NCBI GenBank assembly: GCA_041859375.1
Contig: JBHEKP010000369.1
Location: forward strand, 1-27,139
DNA length: 27,139 nt
Source of the DNA: JBHEKP01 sp041859375
GTDB taxonomy: Bacteria; Hydrogenedentota; Hydrogenedentia; Hydrogenedentales; CAITNO01
Reading direction: 5' to 3'
The position numbers and the translations under genes were made by a program. Each line of letters opens with the position of its first letter. The first letter of the stretch is position 1. Below are positions 19,946 through 27,104 of the stretch, piece after piece. Under the pieces are notes generated by a model, which was not told where the DNA came from, searched no databases, and was given only the letters and a program-made list of their open reading frames with translations.

Positions 19946-21208
19946 ATGGCCATCATTCATGAAAACGAGCCGAAGGGCAACGCCCTGCGCGCCGAAATGG
20001 AAAAATACATCGGCAGGGGCCTGTCCACCCGCACCCCCACCCAGGCGGTCATCACCCGCGCGCGGGGAAGGCACCTTTGGACGGCGGACGGGCGCAGACT
20101 GGTGGACATGACCTCGGGCGTGCTGGTGCAAAACCTCGGATACGGCCATCCGCGCTTTCTGAAGCTGCTGAAGGCCTATGCGAAGGGCCTGCCCCACAAC
20201 GCCTACAACATGGTGACCGAAATCCAGGTCGAGGCGTCGCGCAGGCTGGTGAAAAGCATGCGGCGCAACCCCAACGCGCAGCAGGTGCTCTGGGCGGCCA
20301 GCGGCTCCGAGGGCATCCAAAAGGCCATGTGGGCGGCCATGCACCGCAACCCCGACCGGCCCATCCTGGTGGCCACGCGCGGCGGTTTCCACGGAAAGAA
20401 GGGACTGGCAGCCGATGTCACCGGCGAAACCAGCCCCAACCCGAACGTGCGCTTCATTTCCTTCCCCATGGGCGGGGGTGAAACCCCCGGAATGATCCAG
20501 GCGGAACTGGACGCGATTGCCGCGGAAAACCCCGGCGGGATCGCCCTGCTCATCACCGAGCCCTACCTCGGCGCAAAGGGTTCCTTCCACCCGCCGCTGT
20601 GGTACCACAAGCTGCTCCAGGACTGGTGCGCGGCCCAGGGCGCGGCCTTCATCTTCGACGAGGTCCAGTCCTGCTTCGGGCGCACCGGCAACATGTACGC
20701 CTTTGAGTCCTACGGCGTGACGCCCGACCTCGTGGTGCTGGGCAAGGGGCTGGCCAACGGCGTGCCCGCCTCGGCGGTGGTGGGGCGCTCCGACCTGATC
20801 GGCGCGCTGGACCACGGCGAGGCCTCCGACACCTTCAGCGGCACCCCCGAGGCCTGCGCGGCGGTCTGCGCCACCCTCGACGTGTTCAAGGACGAGGAGG
20901 TTGTGGCCCACTGCCGCAAGGCGGCGAAGTGGATGCGCAAGGGGCTGCTCGCCCTGCAAAAGGAGTTCGGGTTCATCCGGGAGGTGCGCGGCGAGGGGCT
21001 GGTGTTCGGCGTGGAAATCTGCGACGCCGAAACCGCCAACCGCTGCGTGCTGGAAGCCTACCGCGCCCGCCCGAACAAGGGTGTCCATTTCCTGGGGCCC
21101 CTTGCGTCGAAGGTGCTCCGCGTGAGCCCGCCGCTCAACATCACCCATGACGAGGCCGACGAGGCCTTCAAGCTGCTCCGGGAGGCCTGGGCCCGCATTC
21201 AGGCATGA
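19946..21208 (+). CDS. Class III PLP-dependent aminotransferase
   Basis: 420 residues, normal length for the family. The PLP site is intact: Asp238 and Gln241 in FIFDEVQSCFGRTG (pyridine contact) and Lys267 in VVLGKGLANG (Schiff base). SGSEGIQKA (119-127) and GGFHGKKG (146-153) are the usual phosphate and ring-stacking regions. Members such as GABA, ornithine and beta-alanine aminotransferases act on terminal amines; the exact substrate cannot be read from sequence. The ATG at 19946 is used because GGAG lies 9 bases upstream; a TTG five codons earlier (19931) would put that GGAG inside the gene. A HAD phosphatase gene follows after 24 bases, suggesting shared function. Confidence 0.9.
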   Translation: MAIIHENEPKGNALRAEMEKYIGRGLSTRTPTQAVITRARGRHLWTADGRRLVDMTSGVLVQNLGYGHPRFLKLLKAYAKGLPHNAYNMVTEIQVEASRRLVKSMRRNPNAQQVLWAASGSEGIQKAMWAAMHRNPDRPILVATRGGFHGKKGLAADVTGETSPNPNVRFISFPMGGGETPGMIQAELDAIAAENPGGIALLITEPYLGAKGSFHPPLWYHKLLQDWCAAQGAAFIFDEVQSCFGRTGNMYAFESYGVTPDLVVLGKGLANGVPASAVVGRSDLIGALDHGEASDTFSGTPEACAAVCATLDVFKDEEVVAHCRKAAKWMRKGLLALQKEFGFIREVRGEGLVFGVEICDAETANRCVLEAYRARPNKGVHFLGPLASKVLRVSPPLNITHDEADEAFKLLREAWARIQA

Positions 21209-21232
21209 TTCCGCCCCTGCTGAAGGACACCC

Positions 21233-21853
21233 ATGAACCTTGTGCTTTTTGATTTTGACGGCGTCATCGGCGACTCCTTTCCGGTGTTCCACCCCGCGTT
21301 TGTGCGCGCCTGCCGCGCCGTGGGCTTTGACCGATTTTCCGCGCCGGGGGAATTCCTGGACCTTTTCGAGGGCAACCTGATTCAAAAAATCATGGATGCG
21401 GGCCTTCCCGAACCGCGGAAACAGCCCCTCCTCGACGCGCTCGCCGCCGAAGTCGCCGCCGCGATTGACGAAGTGGCCCCCTTTCCCGGCATGCCGGAGG
21501 CCGTGTCGGCCCTGGCCGCCGCCGGTCCCGTTTATGTGGTCACCTCCAACGTGGGCGCGCCGATAGCGCGGTTTCTGGCGCGTCACGGCGTCACCGGCGT
21601 GCTCGGCGTGCTCGGCGCGGACCATGAGCCGAGTAAAACCGTGAAAATACGCGCCGCCGCAGCCGCCCATCCGGACTGCGCCCCCTGGTATGTGGGGGAC
21701 ACGCTGGGCGACATGCTTGAGGGCGCCGAGGCCGGCGCGGCCACCGTGGCCGTGGGCTGGGGCTGGCACGACAGGGCCAGGCTGGAACGGGGCCGCCCCT
21801 CACGCCACGCCGCCACCCCGGAGGAACTGCTCCGCATCCTTTCAGCCGGGTGA
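21233..21853 (+). CDS. HAD family hydrolase (phosphatase)
   Basis: 206 residues with all HAD motifs: DFDGVIGDS (Asp7 nucleophile, Asp9 acid), TSN (Ser105), Lys in EPSKTVK (135 or 138), and GDTLGD (Asp156, Asp160). A small helical cap lies between residues 15 and 85, as in phosphoglycolate phosphatase-like enzymes. The substrate is likely a small phosphorylated metabolite. The ATG has AAGGA 5 bases upstream and follows the aminotransferase stop by 24 bases, so the two are probably one operon. Confidence 0.9.
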   Translation: MNLVLFDFDGVIGDSFPVFHPAFVRACRAVGFDRFSAPGEFLDLFEGNLIQKIMDAGLPEPRKQPLLDALAAEVAAAIDEVAPFPGMPEAVSALAAAGPVYVVTSNVGAPIARFLARHGVTGVLGVLGADHEPSKTVKIRAAAAAHPDCAPWYVGDTLGDMLEGAEAGAATVAVGWGWHDRARLERGRPSRHAATPEELLRILSAG

Positions 21854-21999
21854 ATTAAAGTAAAATTTGAAGCCGCACCGCCCCCGGCGGTACCGTATGC
21901 GCGTTAAAATCGTTGCGTATGCTCGAATCCCTCGTCCAAATCCCCGTCGGACTGGCTCCAGGGCGCCTGCCAACGCAATTCACGTGTGAGGAAAACCCA

Positions 22000-22833
22000 A
22001 TGAACCGTTCGTTTTTGCTGCTTGCCGCCGCCCTTCTGGCGGGCGCGATTCCGGTGTTTGCACAGGACGGCGCCGCCGCCCCCGCCGACGCCGCCGCCCA
22101 GTCCGCCCCCGAGGCCAGCACGGCGAAGCTTGAGTCCGAAATGGACAAGATGAGCTACATCATCGGCCTGCAGATGGGCAAGAGCGTCGCCGGCTCCGGG
22201 CTGGACATCAGCCTGGGCGCCCTTTCCGCGGGCATCGACGACGCCATGAACAACCGCAAGCCCGCCCTCAGCGACGAGGACATGATGCAGGTGTCGGAGA
22301 AACTGCGCAACGACCTCCAGGCCAAGCGCGCCGAAATGGTGCAGAAGGAGCAGGAAAAGCAGAAGGTCGAGGCCGACGCGAACATCAAAATTGCCGATGA
22401 ATTTGTCGCCAACAACAGCAAGCAGCCCGGCGTGGTGACCACCGAGAGCGGCCTCCAGTACCAGGTCATGCAGGAAGGCGACGCCGCGGGCGTTTCCCCC
22501 AAGGACGGCGACTCCGTGACAGTGCACTACAAGGGCACCCTGCTGGACGGCACCGAGTTCGACAGCTCCTACAAGCGCAACGAGCCCGCCACCTTCAAGG
22601 TCGGCCAGCTGATTCCCGGATGGAACGAGGCGCTCACGCTCATGAAGAAGGGCGCGAAGATGAAGCTGTTCATCCACCCGAAACTCGGCTACAAGGACCG
22701 CAACATGGGCGAAATCCCGCCCAACTCCCTGCTTGTCTTTGAAATGGAACTGCTGGAAGTCGTTCCGGCCGACCCGAACGTGAAAGAGGGCACGATGCCC
22801 CTGCCCGGCGGGGACGCCGCCGGCTCGCAGTGA
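22000..22833 (+). CDS. Exported FKBP-type peptidyl-prolyl isomerase (Mip/FkpA-like)
   Basis: 277 residues. Signal peptide 1-21 (PVFA-QD), an Ala/Pro-rich linker (24-42), an FKBP_N-type helical dimerisation region (about 43-140) and a C-terminal FKBP domain (about 150-255). Active-site residues that match human FKBP12 are present: Tyr177 (VHYKG), Phe187 and Asp188 (EFDSS), Trp208 (IPGWNE) and Tyr231 (LGYKDR). It should catalyse proline isomerisation and aid folding in the periplasm. The ATG at 22000 has GAGGA 7 bases upstream and begins the signal peptide; the frame extends upstream without one. It ends before a strong terminator. Confidence 0.93.
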   Translation: MNRSFLLLAAALLAGAIPVFAQDGAAAPADAAAQSAPEASTAKLESEMDKMSYIIGLQMGKSVAGSGLDISLGALSAGIDDAMNNRKPALSDEDMMQVSEKLRNDLQAKRAEMVQKEQEKQKVEADANIKIADEFVANNSKQPGVVTTESGLQYQVMQEGDAAGVSPKDGDSVTVHYKGTLLDGTEFDSSYKRNEPATFKVGQLIPGWNEALTLMKKGAKMKLFIHPKLGYKDRNMGEIPPNSLLVFEMELLEVVPADPNVKEGTMPLPGGDAAGSQ

Positions 22834-22855
22834 TCCCGGCATTACGCGGCATTCC

Positions 22856-22886
22856 GGCCGCCCGGTTTTCCGGGCGGCCTTTTTTT
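22856..22886 (+). terminator. Strong rho-independent terminator after the FKBP gene
   Basis: A perfect 10-base-pair stem (GGCCGCCCGG with CCGGGCGGCC), a TTTT loop and seven T form a textbook terminator. Its T run overlaps the stop codon of the convergent YheT-like gene (22885-22887). Confidence 0.93.
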
Positions 22887-23904
22887 ATGCGCCCCGGTTC
22901 CGTCCCGCCAGCAGGCGGAAAAAGCGGGCCGTCTGCTCCTCCGCCCAGTGGCGGGGCCGCCACGGCGGGCCGGACACGAATCCCACATGCCCGCCCCGCT
23001 CGGGGAACAGCGGATAAAGCCACGGGGACGCCTCCGCGGCCGCGGAGGGCAGCGCCTCCGGGTCCATGAAGGGATCGTCCCGCGCGCACAGCAGCAGTGT
23101 CGGCACCCGGACGCCCCCGAGAAACTGGCCGCAGCCGCAGCGGCGCCAGTAGTCCTCCGCGTCGGCGAAACCGTGGAGACGGGCCGTCGCCACCGTGTCA
23201 AAGTCATAAAAGGTCCGGCACCGGCGCACCGCCTCCGCGTCCAGCGCCCCGGGATGCAGCCTCTCCTTCTCCAGCGCCTTGGGGATGAGGGTGCGCAGGA
23301 AATGGCGCACGTAAAAGCCGCCCAGCGCCGCCTCCAGCCGGGGGGCGTTGCGCGCGGGATCAAAGGGCGGCGAGATCGCCGCCGCGCCCCGCAGCGACGC
23401 GGGCACCGGGGAGCCCTCCCCCAGCCATTTCAGCAGCGCGTTGGCCCCCAGGGATATGCCCGCCGCGAAAAGGGGGGAGCCGGGGTAGCGCGCCGCAAGG
23501 CGCGCCGCCGCCCATGCGGGATCTTCCGTTTCCCCCAGGTGGTACAGCCGCCGCGCCCGGTTCATGTCCCCGCCGCAGGAGCGGAACATCATTGCCGCCA
23601 GGGTCCAGCCCTCCCCCCGAAAGCGCCGCGCGAAGGCCGGTATGTAAAAGGAGGCCGGGGTGCCCTCCAGCCCGTGCAGCAGCAGCACCACCGGCGCGCC
23701 GGGCCGCCCGTCCGAAAAAAGAATGTCCAGAAAATCCCCGTCCGGCGTGTCCCAGCGCTCCCGCCGCAGGGCCGCGCCGAAACGCTTCCGCACCAGCGGC
23801 CCCCACACCGTCTGGGCGTGCGGCCCCGGCAGCCACCGGGCGGGCCTGAAGGGATGCGCCGCCAGCGCCGCCATGATGCCGTTTTTGTCCGATGCTTCGT
23901 CCAT
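22885..23904 (-). CDS. yheT: YheT-like alpha/beta hydrolase
   Basis: 339 residues, close to E. coli YheT (about 340). Motifs: FRPARWLPGPHAQT near the start, LLHGLEG (75-81), FRSCGG, the nucleophile elbow AGISLGAN with Ser151, the acid in ARDDPFM (276-277) and the base in GGHVGF (His306). These fix the UPF0017/YheT family, whose members are serine hydrolases of poorly known substrate. The ATG at 23904 gives a family-like length; an ATG at 23874 is an alternative, and the frame is open further upstream without family residues. No good ribosome-binding site is seen, and a promoter ends about 10 bases before the ATG. Divergent from pilT and convergent with the FKBP gene. Confidence 0.9.
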   Translation of the reverse strand: MDEASDKNGIMAALAAHPFRPARWLPGPHAQTVWGPLVRKRFGAALRRERWDTPDGDFLDILFSDGRPGAPVVLLLHGLEGTPASFYIPAFARRFRGEGWTLAAMMFRSCGGDMNRARRLYHLGETEDPAWAAARLAARYPGSPLFAAGISLGANALLKWLGEGSPVPASLRGAAAISPPFDPARNAPRLEAALGGFYVRHFLRTLIPKALEKERLHPGALDAEAVRRCRTFYDFDTVATARLHGFADAEDYWRRCGCGQFLGGVRVPTLLLCARDDPFMDPEALPSAAAEASPWLYPLFPERGGHVGFVSGPPWRPRHWAEEQTARFFRLLAGRNRGA

Positions 23905-23914
23905 GCCGCCCGCG

Positions 23915-23944
23915 ATTATCGCCCCCCCGGCCCCGGCGCGGCAA
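23915..23944 (-). promoter_or_regulatory. Promoter of the YheT-like gene
   Basis: On the minus strand TTGCCG (23939-23944), 18 bases, then GATAAT (23915-23920). The -10 ends 10 bases before the ATG at 23904, so the transcript would have a leader of only a few bases, in line with the lack of a Shine-Dalgarno site. Confidence 0.45.
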
Positions 23945-23965
23945 CCGGGCGGCGTTGCGCAGGAA

Positions 23966-23994
23966 TTGCGGCGGGGGCCGGACTTGTTTATTAT
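23966..23994 (+). promoter_or_regulatory. Promoter of pilT
   Basis: TTGCGG (23966-23971), a 17-base spacer and TATTAT (23989-23994). Transcription would begin near 24001, about 55 bases before the ATG at 24056. Confidence 0.55.
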
Positions 23995-24055
23995 CCCATC
24001 ATCACGCTTGCGGGCTGGTTGCGGGGCCGGGTGGCGATGTCCGGGAGAAAGGCAC

Positions 24056-25105
24056 ATGAACATCAACGATCTGTTTGCGCTGGTAAGCAAGGAAAAAGCA
24101 TCCGATCTGCTCATCAGCGCGGGCGCGCCGCCCATCCTGCGCATTGACGGGAGCCTCTTCCGCACCCGCACCAACCCCCTTTCCCCGGAACAGACGAAGG
24201 AACTCGTGTACGGGTTCCTCACCGGGGAGCAGCAGGCCCTTTTTGAGCAGCGCAAGGAGCTGGACTTCTCGCTGGAGGCGGGCGCGGGCCACCGGTTCAG
24301 GGTGAACGTCTACTACCAGAAGGGCGCCGTCACCGCCGCGCTGCGGCCCATCCCCGAGCGCATCCCCACCCTCGCGGAGCTCGGCCTGCCGGACCATGTG
24401 GAGGATTTCACCCGCGCGAAGCAGGGGCTGGTGCTGGTCACGGGCCCCACGGGCAGCGGCAAAACCACCACCATGGCCGCCATGCTCGACATCATCAACC
24501 ACCGGCGCGCCTGCCACATCATCACCGTGGAGGACCCCATCGAATACGTGCACGCCCACAACAAAAGCATTGTGGACCAGCGCGAGGTGGGCGGGGACAC
24601 GGACTCCTTCCCCAACGCGCTGAAATACGTGCTGCGCCAGGACCCCGACGTGATCCTCATCGGAGAGATGCGCGACCTCGAAACCATCCAGGCCGCCCTC
24701 ACCGCCGCCGAAACGGGCCACCTCGTATTCGCCACACTCCACACCAACGACGCAATCCAGACCGTGGACCGCATCGTGGACGTGTTTCCCGCCGAGCAGC
24801 AGCAGCAGATACGCTTCCAGCTTTCCATGGTGCTCCTGGCCATCCTCTCCCAGCGGCTGCTGACCCGGAAAAGCGGCGGGCGCGTCATGGCCTGCGAGGT
24901 GCTGCGCAACAACAACGCCATCGCAAACCTCATCCGCGAGCAAAAGTCCCACCAGATCTACAGCGTTGTCGAAACCGCCGCGCGGGAGGGCATGGTCACC
25001 ATGGACCGGTCCCTCAAGGACCTCTACAACAGCGGCCAGATCACCTACGACGACGCCGTGTCGCTCATGCGCAACCCCAAGGAGTTGCAGCGCCCGGGGG
25101 AATAG
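24056..25105 (+). CDS. pilT: PilT-type retraction ATPase
   Basis: 349 residues, typical of PilT. An N-terminal PAS-like domain (1-100, with ASDLLISAGAPPILRIDG) precedes the secretion ATPase core: Walker A GPTGSGKT (130-137), the Asp box TVEDPIE (157-163), Walker B VILIGEMRD (199-207) and the His box TGHLVFATLHTND (220-232). It should act as a cytoplasmic hexamer that disassembles type IV pili and powers twitching. The ATG at 24056 has GGAG 8 bases upstream and starts the conserved domain. No other pil genes lie nearby. Confidence 0.95.
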   Translation: MNINDLFALVSKEKASDLLISAGAPPILRIDGSLFRTRTNPLSPEQTKELVYGFLTGEQQALFEQRKELDFSLEAGAGHRFRVNVYYQKGAVTAALRPIPERIPTLAELGLPDHVEDFTRAKQGLVLVTGPTGSGKTTTMAAMLDIINHRRACHIITVEDPIEYVHAHNKSIVDQREVGGDTDSFPNALKYVLRQDPDVILIGEMRDLETIQAALTAAETGHLVFATLHTNDAIQTVDRIVDVFPAEQQQQIRFQLSMVLLAILSQRLLTRKSGGRVMACEVLRNNNAIANLIREQKSHQIYSVVETAAREGMVTMDRSLKDLYNSGQITYDDAVSLMRNPKELQRPGE

Positions 25106-25119
25106 GCCCGGGGGCGGGC

Positions 25120-25148
25120 TTGGTGTGCCGGAAAATCAGGTGTATAAT
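25120..25148 (+). promoter_or_regulatory. Promoter of the toxin-antitoxin pair
   Basis: TTGGTG (25120-25125), a 17-base spacer and a perfect TATAAT (25143-25148). Transcription would begin near 25155, about 23 bases before the antitoxin ATG. Confidence 0.65.
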
Positions 25149-25177
25149 CCAATCAGGCTTTTGAAGGAACCGCACGC

Positions 25178-25408
25178 ATGGACGCCGTGGAAAAGATTCA
25201 TGAGCAGGTGAGCCTGCTTCCCCCCGAAAAACAGCGGGAAGTGCTGGATTTTGTCCGCTTCCTGCAGCAACAGGGGGCGGCAGAGCCGCGTTCCACCAGC
25301 CCCAAGGTGCTGAGCCGGCATCCGGGCTTCGGCGCATGGCGGGGCCGGGATATTGACGCGCTTGCTTATCAACAGGCGCGCCGCTCCGAATGGGATGACC
25401 GCGATTGA
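25178..25408 (+). CDS. Small antitoxin, DUF2281/VapB-like
   Basis: 76 residues. The N-terminal helix segment (EKIHEQVSLLPPEKQREVLDFVRFLQ) is typical of DUF2281 proteins, which are antitoxins of PIN-domain toxins. The C-terminal part, with HPGFGAWRGRDIDALAYQQARRSEW, would bind the toxin. The ATG has AAGGA 9 bases upstream and lies just after a good promoter. The stop codon overlaps the toxin start by 4 bases, so the pair should be co-translated. As in related systems, the complex may repress its own promoter. Confidence 0.85.
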   Translation: MDAVEKIHEQVSLLPPEKQREVLDFVRFLQQQGAAEPRSTSPKVLSRHPGFGAWRGRDIDALAYQQARRSEWDDRD

Positions 25409-25767
25409 CAGCCGTTTTTGACACCAACATTATCATTGACGCGCTAAACGGGTTGCGGGAGGCCGACGAGGAATATTCCCGTTACACGCGCGTGCTCATT
25501 AGCCGGGTCACCTGGATGGAAGTCTTGGCCGGGGTTGGGGAAGAGGATGTCCAGATTCGGGATTTTCTTGAAACATGTTTTGAAATTGTCCCGATTGACC
25601 TGGAAGTTGCGGAAAAGGCTGTTACCCTTCGGCGGCAGCATCACATGCGCCTGCCCGACGCCATTATCTGGGCGACTGCGCAAACAAACAACGCCCTGCT
25701 TGTTTCCCGCAACACACGGGATTTCAATCCTGAGTGGCCGGGGGTGCGGGCACCGTACAAAGTGTAG
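25405..25767 (+). CDS. vapC: PIN-domain ribonuclease toxin (VapC family)
   Basis: 120 residues. The four acidic residues of PIN nucleases are present: Asp6 (FDTNIIID), Glu39 (TWMEVLAG), Asp85 (LPDAIIWATA) and Asp106 (NTRDF). VapC toxins cut RNA with a metal ion, often tRNA or rRNA. The start is TTG at 25405, forced by FDTN beginning five residues later and by the TTGA overlap with the antitoxin stop; no ATG would preserve the domain. The length is close to family average, so it looks intact. Confidence 0.88.
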   Translation: MTAVFDTNIIIDALNGLREADEEYSRYTRVLISRVTWMEVLAGVGEEDVQIRDFLETCFEIVPIDLEVAEKAVTLRRQHHMRLPDAIIWATAQTNNALLVSRNTRDFNPEWPGVRAPYKV

Positions 25768-25847
25768 TCCGGCGCGGTTCAGACCGGTGAAAGCCTCCCG
25801 CCCTGTGGCGTTCAGGATGGCATAAAACATCGGTTCACAGGCGGCGT

Positions 25848-25877
25848 TTGCGCGGGGGCGGGCGCTTTTGCTATAGT
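25848..25877 (+). promoter_or_regulatory. Promoter of rplJ-rplL
   Basis: TTGCGC (25848-25853), 18 bases, then TATAGT (25872-25877), preceded by TGC as an extended -10. Transcription would start near 25884, at the head of the L10 leader. Confidence 0.5.
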
Positions 25878-25883
25878 ACGCCG

Positions 25884-26008
25884 GTCCGGGGGCGACTCCG
25901 GACACCGTGTCGAAGACAGCCGGTGGCCCGCAAGGGCCTTAATATCCTGCCGAGACGAAGGACACAGGACAGGCGGCCGCAGGGCCGCCGCAAGACCGGA
26001 AGGTTCAA
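25884..26008 (+). ncRNA. Ribosomal protein L10 leader RNA
   Basis: The segment has the hallmarks of the L10 leader: CGAAGACAGCCGGTGG, a GGCCC-GCAA-GGGCC hairpin (25925-25938), then CTTAATATCCTGCCGAGACGAAGG. Another strong hairpin (25972-25989, loop GCAG) follows, then the attenuator. In Firmicutes and others, excess L10-L12 complex binds such leaders and favours termination. Boundaries are estimated, since no covariance search was run. Confidence 0.8.
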
Positions 26009-26045
26009 TGTCCCGTGCTGTCAACGACGGCACGGGGCATTTTTT
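26009..26045 (+). terminator. Attenuator of the rplJ-rplL operon
   Basis: A 10-base-pair stem (TGTCCCGTGC with GCACGGGGCA, one G-T pair) with an 11-base loop is followed by six T (26040-26045). It lies inside the leader, before rplJ, so it should act as a regulated terminator. A further hairpin (26047-26064) follows at once. Confidence 0.8.
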
Positions 26046-26093
26046 GTTCCGGCGAAGGCCGGAAAACGCGCACAGCGCGAATCTCCACCAGAG

Positions 26094-26102
26094 AGGAGGT
26101 GA
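26094..26102 (+). promoter_or_regulatory. Very strong ribosome-binding site of rplJ
   Basis: AGGAGGTGA is fully complementary to the 16S rRNA tail and lies 6 bases before TTG at 26109. It decides the non-ATG start of rplJ. Confidence 0.8.
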
Positions 26103-26108
26103 CTTAGA

Positions 26109-26633
26109 TTGCCGACACAGCAAAAGATTGACGCCGTCGCCGAAATGAAGGCGCGGCTGGAAAAATGCGAAATCGCCGTGGCCACGAAGTACATCGGCCT
26201 GAACGTCGCCCAGGCGACGGATCTGCGCAACCGTCTCCGTGCGAACGGCATCGAGTTCAAGGTGTACAAAAACACCCTGGCCACCATCGCCCTGACTGAA
26301 CTGGGCATGGAGGGCGCCGCGGGCTGCATGGACGGTCCCACGGCATGGGCCTTCTCCAAGGATCCCGTCGCCCCGGCCAAGGTCCTCAAGGAATTCGGCA
26401 AGGAGGTGCAGTTCGTCTCCATGGTCGGCGGCGTGCTTCAGGGCCAGCCCGTGAACGCCGCGCAGCTCGACGCGCTCGCCAGCCTGCCGCCCCGCGATCA
26501 GCTCATCGCCCAGGTCGTCGGGACCATCGCGATGCCGCTGCGCAACGCGGTCGGCGCGCTCAGCGCGCTTCCGCGCAACCTGGTCAACGCCCTTGACCAG
26601 ATTCGCAAGCAGAAGGAGGAGCAGGCGGCCTGA
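26109..26633 (+). CDS. rplJ: 50S ribosomal protein L10
   Basis: 174 residues, normal length. The N-terminal rRNA-binding domain shows EIAVATKYIGLNVAQATDLRNRLR and FKVYKNTLATIAL, and the C-terminal helix (about 135-170) carries the L7/L12 dimers of the ribosomal stalk. The start is TTG at 26109, set by the full-length Shine-Dalgarno 6 bases upstream; no in-frame ATG keeps the N-terminus. It is preceded by an L10 leader and attenuator, so it should be regulated by its own product with L7/L12. The genes rplK and rplA, often upstream, are not in the preceding 26 kb. Confidence 0.97.
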   Translation: MPTQQKIDAVAEMKARLEKCEIAVATKYIGLNVAQATDLRNRLRANGIEFKVYKNTLATIALTELGMEGAAGCMDGPTAWAFSKDPVAPAKVLKEFGKEVQFVSMVGGVLQGQPVNAAQLDALASLPPRDQLIAQVVGTIAMPLRNAVGALSALPRNLVNALDQIRKQKEEQAA

Positions 26634-26680
26634 GCCCGCCCCTCCCCGTGAACGACAAACGAACACAGAAAACAGAACAC

Positions 26681-26699
26681 GCGCCCGGAAAACGGGCGT
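26681..26699 (+). other. Hairpin between rplJ and rplL
   Basis: GCGCCCG, a GAAAA loop and CGGGCGT form a 7-base-pair stem directly before the rplL ribosome-binding site (AGAGG at 26703-26707). No T run follows, so it is not a terminator. It might tune RNA stability or rplL translation. Confidence 0.4.
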
Positions 26700-26717
26700 C
26701 AAAGAGGAAAAAGAACC

Positions 26718-27104
26718 ATGTCCGAGAAACTTGACGCGATTATTGAAAGCATTGCCAACCTGAGCGTGCTCGAGCTGAGCGAGCTGGTGAAGGCCCTCGA
26801 AGACAAGTTCGGCGTCACCGCCGCCGCCCCCATGATGATGGGCGCCATGCCCGCCGCCGCCGCCGCCGAGGCCGCCCCGGAGGAGCCCACCGAGTTCAAC
26901 GTGATCCTCAAGGACTTCGGCGCCCAGAAGATCGGCGTCATCAAGGTCGTGAAGGACCTCGGCGGCCTCGGCCTCAAGGAAGCCAAGGACCTTGTCGACA
27001 AGGCCCCCTGCACGGTCAAGGAAGGCCTGTCCAAGGACGAGGCCAACAAGTTCAAGGCCGCCCTGGAAGAAGCCGGCGCCACCGTCGAGCTCAAGGGCGT
27101 CTAA
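26718..27104 (+). CDS. rplL: 50S ribosomal protein L7/L12
   Basis: 128 residues. The N-terminal dimerisation domain (1-33, ending DKFGVTAAA), an Ala/Pro/Met-rich hinge (35-55) and the C-terminal factor-binding domain (60-128) with EFNVILKDFG and GLGLKEAKDLVDKAP are all present. It forms the mobile stalk that recruits translation factors to the ribosome. GAGG precedes the ATG, and the 84-base gap from rplJ holds a hairpin. The window ends 35 bases later; rpoB would be expected next, but is not seen. Confidence 0.97.
   Translation: MSEKLDAIIESIANLSVLELSELVKALEDKFGVTAAAPMMMGAMPAAAAAEAAPEEPTEFNVILKDFGAQKIGVIKVVKDLGGLGLKEAKDLVDKAPCTVKEGLSKDEANKFKAALEEAGATVELKGV

Noticed and set aside
19838..21769. 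Minus-strand open frame opposite the aminotransferase and HAD genes
   Set aside because: It spans two real plus-strand genes and the gap between them, and has a low-complexity His/Gly/Arg composition.
21877..21891. ACCGCC-CCC-GGCGGT hairpin after the HAD gene as a terminator
   Set aside because: No T run follows on the plus strand and the stem is only six pairs, common in GC-rich sequence.
21894..21922. Direct repeat CGTATGC, two copies 22 bases apart, upstream of the FKBP gene
   Set aside because: Seven bases is too short to stand out by chance in this window, and no regulator or promoter element supports it.
25104..25121. Hairpin after pilT as a terminator
   Set aside because: The seven-pair stem has a GGGG loop and a wobble pair, and is followed by TGGTGTG rather than a T run; it also overlaps the -35 element of the next promoter.
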